Positions 58,201 through 64,000 of a stretch of 64,000 bases of DNA are shown one piece after another. This DNA comes from Cliona cf. orientalis (taxonomy: Eukaryota > Porifera > Demospongiae > Clionaida > Clionaidae), in assembly GCA_963930775.1 (NCBI GenBank), contig OZ005704.1:1488001-1552000 (forward strand). Direction: 5' to 3'. Every line of letters starts with the position of its first letter. Position 1 is the stretch's first letter. The translations under genes and the position numbers were made by a program. The notes beneath the pieces are model-generated. The model did not search any database. It was not told the origin of the DNA and worked only from the letters and a program-made list of their open reading frames with translations.

Positions 58201-60946
58201 GCCTGGCTTCAGCTTCTCAAACCCAGGAGGCTGCTGAACTGCAATGAGGAAGAAAGAAAATCATAAAGTTTGCAGTGGGGTATCCATCAGAATTTATACT
58301 CAGTAAGCAGATTAAAACAATTGATGCTTCTATTTAGCATAAACATTTGCATATGCTTCATCCTATATAGGCCTAGGCTACACAATGCACTGACTTGAAT
58401 AATACACATGTATGCTACATGTACATGTACTTTGACCCTATCTATACATTATAAACAATAATTACATTGTATTCTACAGACTAACCTTCATTGAGAATGC
58501 CACTGGTCATCTCCAGTAGCATACTGAGCTGTTGAGGGGAGAAGAGCAAGTGCAGTGAACCTAAGAACCCATCCACCTCCAGCTTAGGGCCAGCGACTGC
58601 TTCATTCTGCTTGAGTTTGACTCTGACAGTGACCTGGCCACTGGCCTTGGCTACAGGAATGCCATGCAGCTCAGGGTCAAGGAGACAGCTAGAGGAGAGA
58701 CTGGTACAGTCTTCTTCCATCAGGGTTTCTGGGGAGGGAGGGAGGGAGGGAGGTAGAGAGGGAGAGAGAGATTTACGTTTACATGTACACAGAACTTGAA
58801 GCCAGTTAAAGCGACAGGTTTCTATGGTGTCCAGTGACAAGGGAATCACTGAGGGATACATGCAATAAGCTTCATACAACATAAACATTCCATATCATAT
58901 CAACAGTACAGACTTCAAAGCTCACGCTTGTCACATACAGTATAAATACTAACAAAAGGTGGCTTTAAAATAATTTTCATGGTGAGACATACCATTGAGT
59001 TTGGTGTCTTGTACATGCTCATTTCCCAGTTCGACGGTGAGGCCAGACAGCTTGAGAGCTTTGACAGAGAAATCAGCGGTCAAAGGAGGTTCATCCCCCT
59101 CCCTCTCCCCCTCCCCCTCTCCACCGCCTAGATCCACACTAGACTCCACTTTACTCAACTCATCATAAAACTCAATACTAGAGCAAAGAAATGTTTGATA
59201 GATGATAGACCACTGTTATGTATGCTTGAATAAAGTAATTACACTGACTATGCATCTGACTACGTACATGTACATGCATCATACAGTATTAAATATGAAT
59301 GAAACGCATACCTTTGTACTCTGAGTTTGAGGAAGTATTCCTGAGTTTGGTCGGCTGTTCTATAGTTCACTTGGATCACTGTGTCAGAGAGTGTCACCTG
59401 CACTCTAGCCAGCACTGCATGATATTACAATAATAATAATAATACTGGCATTGTATGCTATAATATGTGGCCATGTACAGTACCTAACTCAATAGCTTTG
59501 GCCAAAGCCTCCATTCCTTCAAACCCCTGTACAGTGGCTGGAGCCCCTCCCTCTTCTGCCTCTTCCTCGTTATCAGAGGGGCCTCCCTTCATTACCTCTT
59601 CGGCTAGCTGACGACTGCAGAGAGAGAGAGCAAATGAACAAAGTAATACCGTAACAATGGAATCCCTCTATAATGATACCCCTGAAATTAGTTTAATCAG
59701 GAACTTCAGGCTGCCCAAAGGACATCTACTGCATTACATGCACTATAATGAAGGGGCTGGATATATTACTGTACATGTACATGTATGTACCTTGAGGTCA
59801 TATTGAAGAACAGGGAGTCTGTCATAGACACTGCACAGGAAGGAAGTATCATGCTTACATGAGTAAATGTGGCATAACAAATAATATGACATTGTACTAA
59901 TGCAGCACAGACATAGACGTACTTAACCCATTCTTATTACTTAGTATCCGCTCAGACTTGCCTATCCAAATGTAGAGGCAAGTAGCCAAGGTAAAAGTAC
60001 TGTTTCGCTCTCAAGCCTCACTCAAATTTACATAATATACTGTAGCAGGCGCTGATCCAGAAATTTTGCATGGAAGGTGGCTGATGGGGTGGCTACCCAT
60101 AGTAAACTATACTGGTGCAAAGGGGGTGGCTGGTTAATAATGCTGGACATTTCCTATACTACGTTGCATAAAAGAATTAGTGTAGGGGGGTGGCTAGCCA
60201 CCCTATCCACCCCGCTGGATCAGCCCCTGTGTAGTGTCCCGGGCAAGCGTCCATGGGCGCTTAAACAATTTTGGCCCACATGGGCACTTACCCAGGATAT
60301 ATATAAATTACATACATTTTGTATAGAAGCTGCTACACTGACCCTGTGAAATGCGGTACATGGGTGCTTGCCTGGGACACTTTGGTACGTACATGTACAT
60401 GTACAATCATGCTTACCCTGCTCATCAGTCTGGTGGGGTGGTGTGTGTGGAGCAACGCTGAGAGCGAGTTCCGATATCTCAACCTTACAGTTCTCCTTGA
60501 GTAGTGCTGACCAGGGGACGGAGACCGTAACATGACCGATGTAGCCGGAGAGAACCTTTAGCGGGGCACCAGCACTCTGCAGGGCTTCATTCACAGCCTA
60601 GACAGAAAAAAAAATCAATATTATTATGCACATGAACATAATTATAGTACGCACGTATACTGTACTAGTGCTAATGCCTGCAAATGTGCTATTTTTTACT
60701 CATATACACATCTAAGCTTATATATTAGAGGAGCTACTCCATAAAGTACAGAGATTAATGCTTATGTGATCCACTTACCTCAACGTTCAGGGGGACATTG
60801 CTGATGGTTCCAGTGCCATTGTAGAGGTCAACTGTGAGGTCGTTTAGACTGATTTTCTCTTCCAGAAACTGGCCCAGGTAGTGCTGTAGTAGATAGCGAC
60901 AAGCACGCTTCTTAATAAATTCTGGTATGGTGAAAAACCACGGCAT
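43263..60946 (-). CDS. ATG2: Autophagy-related protein 2 (ATG2), bridge-like lipid transfer protein
   Basis: 35 exons in transcript order give 2,486 aa: 60946-60779, 60597-60417, 59830-59791, 59614-59484, 59414-59312, 59177-58993, 58728-58486, 58238-57104, 56197-56038, 55883-55794, 55653-55441, 54987-54881, 54798-54623, 54507-54272, 53949-53779, 53495-53314, 51472-51318, 51056-50899, 50649-50428, 50226-49966, 49774-49694, 49598-49492, 48703-48391, 48188-47955, 47608-47102, 46858-46775, 46613-46059, 45798-45631, 45223-45116, 44982-44922, 44736-44543, 44328-44246, 44164-44043, 43914-43625, 43499-43263. ATG2 carries lipids from ER to the growing autophagosome. The chorein-like N-terminus (CRYLLQHYLGQFLEEKISL) and the C-terminus (GAVGGVLRQLPGTIVKP, KNQFVPDA) match human ATG2A/B strongly. 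LLLWQP, WHMYGGRDF and a LIR-like EDFCVIDAP are also present. It is longer than human ATG2 (about 1,940-2,080 aa) through Ser/Gly/His-rich insertions. Confidence 0.94.
45116..45116 (-). other. GC-AG splice donor in ATG2
   Basis: The exon encoding RLNMDQ ends CAG|GCAAGT on the minus strand, with GC instead of GT at the donor. The rest of the donor matches consensus perfectly, as is usual for GC-AG introns, and the downstream exon (44982-44922, DAILFISNF) joins in phase and in the conserved order of ATG2. Confidence 0.85.
45275..45486. mobile_element. TIR element (MITE-like) in an ATG2 intron
   Basis: Left end ta-CCGTAGGACGGGTTTTAATT and right end AATTAAAACCCAACCTATGG-ta form an imperfect inverted repeat flanked by TA. 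The interior has repeated AATAATTGCG motifs and no ORF. The ends and the AATTGCG/AATGCG interior resemble the element at 22049-22500, so both may belong to one superfamily. Confidence 0.72.
47629..47846. mobile_element. TIR element (MITE-like), TAGCC ends, in an ATG2 intron
   Basis: Left TAGCCAGAAAATTGGCAGGG and right CCGCCAATATTTCCGGCTA are inverted, and the match continues inward through GAATTAAATTTGGCAG (a 30+ bp imperfect arm). TA flanks both ends. Internal copies of CCGCCAAATT suggest subterminal repeats. No ORF. Confidence 0.72.
51138..51209 (-). tRNA. tRNA-Ala (TGC anticodon)
   Basis: The minus strand gives a 72-nt cloverleaf with no intron: acceptor GGGGATG/CATCTCC plus discriminator A, D arm GCTC...GAGC with AGTGGTA, anticodon stem TCTGC/GCAGA around loop TTTGCAT (anticodon TGC, Ala), and T arm CTGGG-TTCGAAA-CCCAG. 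The A and B boxes of internal Pol III promoters are intact (TAGCTCAGTGGTAGAG; GGTTCGAAACC). It sits in an ATG2 intron (51057-51317) on the same strand as ATG2. Confidence 0.95.
51473..53313 (-). other. Largest ATG2 intron, nothing coding seen
   Basis: A 1.84-kb intron between the exons ending LYHR and starting FASDLLLWQP, which join in phase. It contains GTACATGTAC-type tracts (about 51580-51600, 51920-51965, 53208-53240) and no recognisable exon. The ORF at 52493-52798 (+) shows no domain. Confidence 0.55.
53547..53733. mobile_element. Long-hairpin inverted-repeat element in an ATG2 intron
   Basis: The outer arm CGCTCATAAAAGTTTACATA at 53547 is matched by its reverse complement ending at 53733. 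Pairing continues inward with few mismatches through TAGTATGATCA, AAAATGCCAAAAAAAGA and GCGTAATCT-like segments to TTGTGAACAA/TTGTTCACAA. The whole about 187-bp unit is nearly one hairpin with a loop of about 40 nt. This is typical of foldback MITEs. No target-site duplication is clear. Confidence 0.75.
60046..60229. mobile_element. hAT-like MITE in an ATG2 intron
   Basis: Ends CAGGCGCTGATCCAG (60046-60060) and CTGGATCAGCCCCTG (60215-60229) are inverted with two mismatches and resemble hAT-type CAGGGGCGGATCCAG ends. TGTAG flanks both sides (60041-60045 and 60230-60234), a possible short or decayed target duplication. The internal sequence is non-coding and rich in GGTGGCT. Confidence 0.65.
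60233..60381. mobile_element. TIR element adjacent to the hAT-like MITE
   Basis: Left AGTGTCCCGGGCAAGCGTCC and right GGGTGCTTGCCTGGGACACT form inverted ends of about 23 bp with few mismatches. A fragment of the same family is at 3227-3266. The element begins within or next to the flank of 60046-60229, so the two were probably nested or inserted side by side. Confidence 0.7.
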
Positions 60947-61461
60947 TCTTGTCCACTTCTTTGTGTGTATGGGGTTACTAGGCCAATGTTCTAATTAATG
61001 CACACCACGAGACGACTACGATTCGTCGATAACTCTGAATTTGTTCAATTGTAGACTACCTCTCGAATGTAGATACACAGAACAATTGCTTTTTCGTCAT
61101 GTGGCACTTCCAATATGCAATATCGTGAGCAACACTACGAATAGTTGGCGTAGAATGACTAAGCATTATGAAAGCATGTTCACGTACGTGCGCAGCTTTG
61201 TTTACATCGCTAATTGATGGGCGGGGCTAGCTTCAAAGTTCTCTATACGCATGCGCAAGAGTACGCAGCTCTTTCGCGCTGGCATCAGTAGCAGCAGAGA
61301 TGATTGTTTCATATGGAAGCCAAAGATGACAGACAAAAGGCTGCTAGGGCTTCCTTCACACTGTTATAAATTTGCTCGTTGTCCTTTACAGTCCCAAGAA
61401 CCAGCATCAAATCGATTGCTAACCAGTCCGATCGCGACCTCCTCAGTCTAGCCGCGCAGCC
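60947..61461. promoter_or_regulatory. Bidirectional promoter region, ATG2 and NIDO gene 2
   Basis: 515 bp between divergent start codons, with several CpG sites in 61130-61300. No TATA element was identified. An ORF at 61251-61451 (+) overlaps the likely 5' UTR of NIDO gene 2 and has no recognisable features. Confidence 0.45.
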
Positions 61462-64000
61462 ATGCAGCTGGTAATCCGTATTACAGCTCTACTGAGTGTC
61501 ATCATTGCCTGCGCTCTGTGCTCGGACCGGGTTACTTTTTATAGCTACGGTCCTGGAGTCGGGGATAGTCGTCTCATATCTTCTGCCAATCCCTCAAAAA
61601 CGCTAACTCTACTCGAGCCCTACATGTTTTATGGCGAAGACTATTCCACAATTTGCGTAAGCGGTTGATAATTAAATTTGCACGCATGCACGCAAGCCCC
61701 ACTGAATTAACATGATTATTATATTTTTCTACAGCTATCTGACAATGGCTACCTCACATTTCAGTACCCCCTCCTCTCCAACAAGCCCAAGCCATTCCCA
61801 ATCAAAATCGGCATGGAGACTGCCAAGAGAGCCATGATGATCGCTCCCTATTGGTCAGACGTTGATACAAGGTGCGGAGGGAACATCTACTATCGCCAAC
61901 TGAAAGTCTTTCCCGGCAGTGATCTGTATTATAAAATCCAAAAGGAAGTAGGTTACACTGGACTAGAAGCTGATTTTAAACCGAGTTCTGTATTGATTGT
62001 CACATGGGAAGGAGTGACAACCACAAACAATGTCCCTTGCACTGATCAGCGAGTGAGTTTGTAATAAAATTAATCATTGTAATGATTAATGCATTATGTC
62101 ATGGACTTACATTGGCATTGGGCATCTGACTCATTAATTTTAATATTAAGCTTTTCCATTAATTTTAATAGTGATATATAGCTACACCCCCACAGAAGAG
62201 CCATAATTACTTCTGAGGGGTCTAAATTTATGCCATTTTAATGAGTTTTTGATGGGTAAAAATAGGTTTTTAATGAAATCTTGATGGGTAAGTTTAGATG
62301 GTTATCATGACGACAAAATAAATTCTGAGCTAGGGGCTATCATGAATGCCTTTGCATCTTGTTGCATTTTAACGAGCCTTGGATCAAACCTCGTTTTAAT
62401 TGAGTCTTGATGGTTGAAGTCAAAATTAGGCTTCCTGATGGGGTAAATCAAAATTTAGTCATCCGTGGGGGTGTATCTTTACATATTGGAATAGCCCATT
62501 ATAATAAAATAATCATAAATAACAGAGGAACAGTATCCAATTTGTGCTCACAACTGACGGGATGAAGACCTTTGTCATGTATCGCTACAAGATTCTGGAG
62601 TGGTCTGGGCCACAATCATCCACACCGTCATCACTGCCTCACATGGAAACGGGGCCAGCCACAGCGGGAGTGAATGCAGGGGACACAGTGAATGGATATA
62701 ATGTGACAAATGACCCAGATAATATTATCCACTTGAGACTGGTCAATATGTCTAATGTTGAACCTTCTGTCTCTGGACTATTCATATACCGCATTGATCT
62801 TGGAACAAGTAGGTCATAAAGTTGTACACTTATATCACTTTTGTCTATGGCTATATAGCTGACTATATGCATGGTATGGCATAATTTGCATTTATCAGTG
62901 TAACAGTATACTATGGACAGTTATGTAAGTAGGCATTAATGCAATTATCAGAGATAGGAGTGGTTGGATGTGGGTAGCAACCCATAAAAATTAATGTTCT
63001 CATCAGACAGAGTAGTGAAGCCACAGTCACCAGCCATATCATTATGGCAATGCCAACCTTAGTTACCAGCTGGACTAGGTGTAATGCTTATCAATGTGAC
63101 ACGGTGAAGAATCTCCTCCTTATTATACATACAATAATTAACGATTTTTATAGGTGCTCGAGTAAGGACCTACCTGATGGGTAAAATGATGGAAGCCGTT
63201 GTGGCTGAGACCATGCAATTTGGCACTGCTGAACACGAGGAAGACCTCTACAGCCCCTACGCTCACATTGCAGCATCTGAGTTCAACAGGCAGCCATTTG
63301 CTCACCACGAGGAGTACGTGGCCAGCTTGACTGCAAACACGCGTAGGTTGAATTATACACTAGACCAATTAATACTAAGATTTCCTTCAGTTAACTTATA
63401 TTTACCAAAATAATGTGACATTTCGGACAAATTTCTACAAATTCCTACACATGATTGTCAGAGAATAGGGCAGAATTTTAATATGTAGAAAATTTGCCCT
63501 ATCCTACATATTTCCTACCTGTACAAAATCCGTATTTTTGTCTGGTTATGGAATACATGCATATGTAGCTAATGATACTAGCTCCATGATATGTATGTAT
63601 AGCTAATATTATGGCATTTTATTAAAATTATGATTTTTTTGCAGAGGATGCAGCTTTGTATCCATATGGAGAAGATGATGCCAACCTAGGTAACAGTGAT
63701 GAGGGCATGTCTGGAATTGAATATCTCCCCAAGGCCATTCCATTCTATGGAAAAAATTACAAAAAATATGTCGTAAGTCAATTTGTTTCTAACTTATCAT
63801 AATAGTTAGTGTATTATGGTAGGTAGATAGCTAGCTATATCGTCATAGCATTTAGTGAAATGCCGTAATTTTATCACAGGTGTATGCTGATGGTTTCATT
63901 ACACTTGGTGACTACTATCCAAGTGATTTCCCTGCATTTGTACCAAGGATCCTAAAAACCACCGATGTGCCTATTATTGCTCCATATTTTGCTGATGCTG
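61462..64000 (+). CDS. NIDO-domain secreted protein 2 (3' partial)
   Basis: Exons: 61462-61656, 61735-62052, 62526-62808, 63154-63342, 63645-63772 and 63880 onward, cut by the window end. It starts with a signal peptide (IRITALLSVIIACALC). Next come a first NIDO half with SDNGYLTF, APYWSDVD, YYRQ and VLIVTWEGV, a second half with NSIQFVL, NAGD and FIYRID, a linker with YPYGED, and the start of a second NIDO (YADGFITLG, APYFADA). The 283- and 128-bp exons and their phases are identical to those of NIDO gene 1 (39033-42472), so the genes are paralogues. A 63-codon exon (63154-63342), absent from gene 1, is inserted between module and linker. An extracellular matrix or coat role is likely. Confidence 0.85.
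62183..62475. mobile_element. TIR element in a NIDO gene 2 intron
   Basis: Left TACACCCCCAC and right GTGGGGGTGTA are perfect 11-bp inverted ends starting and ending with TA. The roughly 290-bp interior carries repeated TTTTAATGAG/TTGATGGGTAA motifs and no ORF. It occupies most of the 473-bp intron 62053-62525. Confidence 0.65.

Noticed and set aside
61251-61451. A 66-codon ORF upstream of NIDO gene 2
   Set aside because: Ends 11 bp before the signal-peptide ATG and looks like 5' UTR; no family features.

Overview
This window looks like nuclear DNA from an early-branching animal, most likely a demosponge. That is inferred from gene content and style, not from any database match. The genes are split by many short GT-AG introns (often 50-150 bp) and packed head-to-head or tail-to-tail. 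The families are eukaryotic or animal-specific: ATG2, soluble adenylyl cyclase, nidogen-type NIDO proteins, laminin N-terminal and TMEM132-like domains. A single-exon beta-helix plus multipass membrane gene is of a kind I associate with sponges. All exon borders below were read by hand; in every multi-exon gene the splice phases were checked and close without a gap, apart from one frame break in the first gene.

Layout. (1) 1-1254, +: the 3' end of an L-asparaginase/lysophospholipase-like (ASPG) ankyrin gene, with an apparent one-base frame break near 230. (2) 1507-16560, -: an 8-exon, about 3877-residue single-pass membrane protein. It has a laminin-G-like and laminin-N-terminal head, a mucin region, a TMEM132-like core, a cohesin domain, a dockerin-like motif, a hypervariable Thr/Glu/Pro repeat stalk, one membrane helix and a PPxY-bearing tail. 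One exon is 9.05 kb. (3) 17061-25963, +: a 32-exon molybdo-flavoenzyme of the xanthine dehydrogenase/aldehyde oxidase family with an aldehyde-oxidase-like pocket. (4) 26419-30192, +: an intronless beta-helix plus about eight-helix membrane protein. (5) 30681-30896, -: a possible small protein. (6) 30984-38438, +: soluble adenylyl cyclase (ADCY10), 22 exons. (7) 39033-42472, -: a secreted protein of three tandem NIDO modules. (8) 43263-60946, -: autophagy lipid-transfer protein ATG2, 35 exons, with a tRNA-Ala gene in one intron. (9) 61462 to the window end, +: a second NIDO protein, paralogous to gene 7 and cut by the window edge.

The genes do not form one pathway. Neighbours relate mainly by duplication (the two NIDO genes flank ATG2) and by shared short promoters: gene 2/AOX about 500 bp, small ORF/ADCY10 88 bp, ATG2/NIDO-2 about 515 bp. 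Introns and spacers carry several short terminal-inverted-repeat elements, most with TA at the boundary, and very long GA/CT microsatellites.

The most novel item is gene 2. I know of no described animal protein that joins a usherin-like head, a TMEM132-like core and a cohesin followed by a dockerin-like motif. A second item is ADCY10, where a bicarbonate-contacting arginine of the human enzyme appears to be asparagine.
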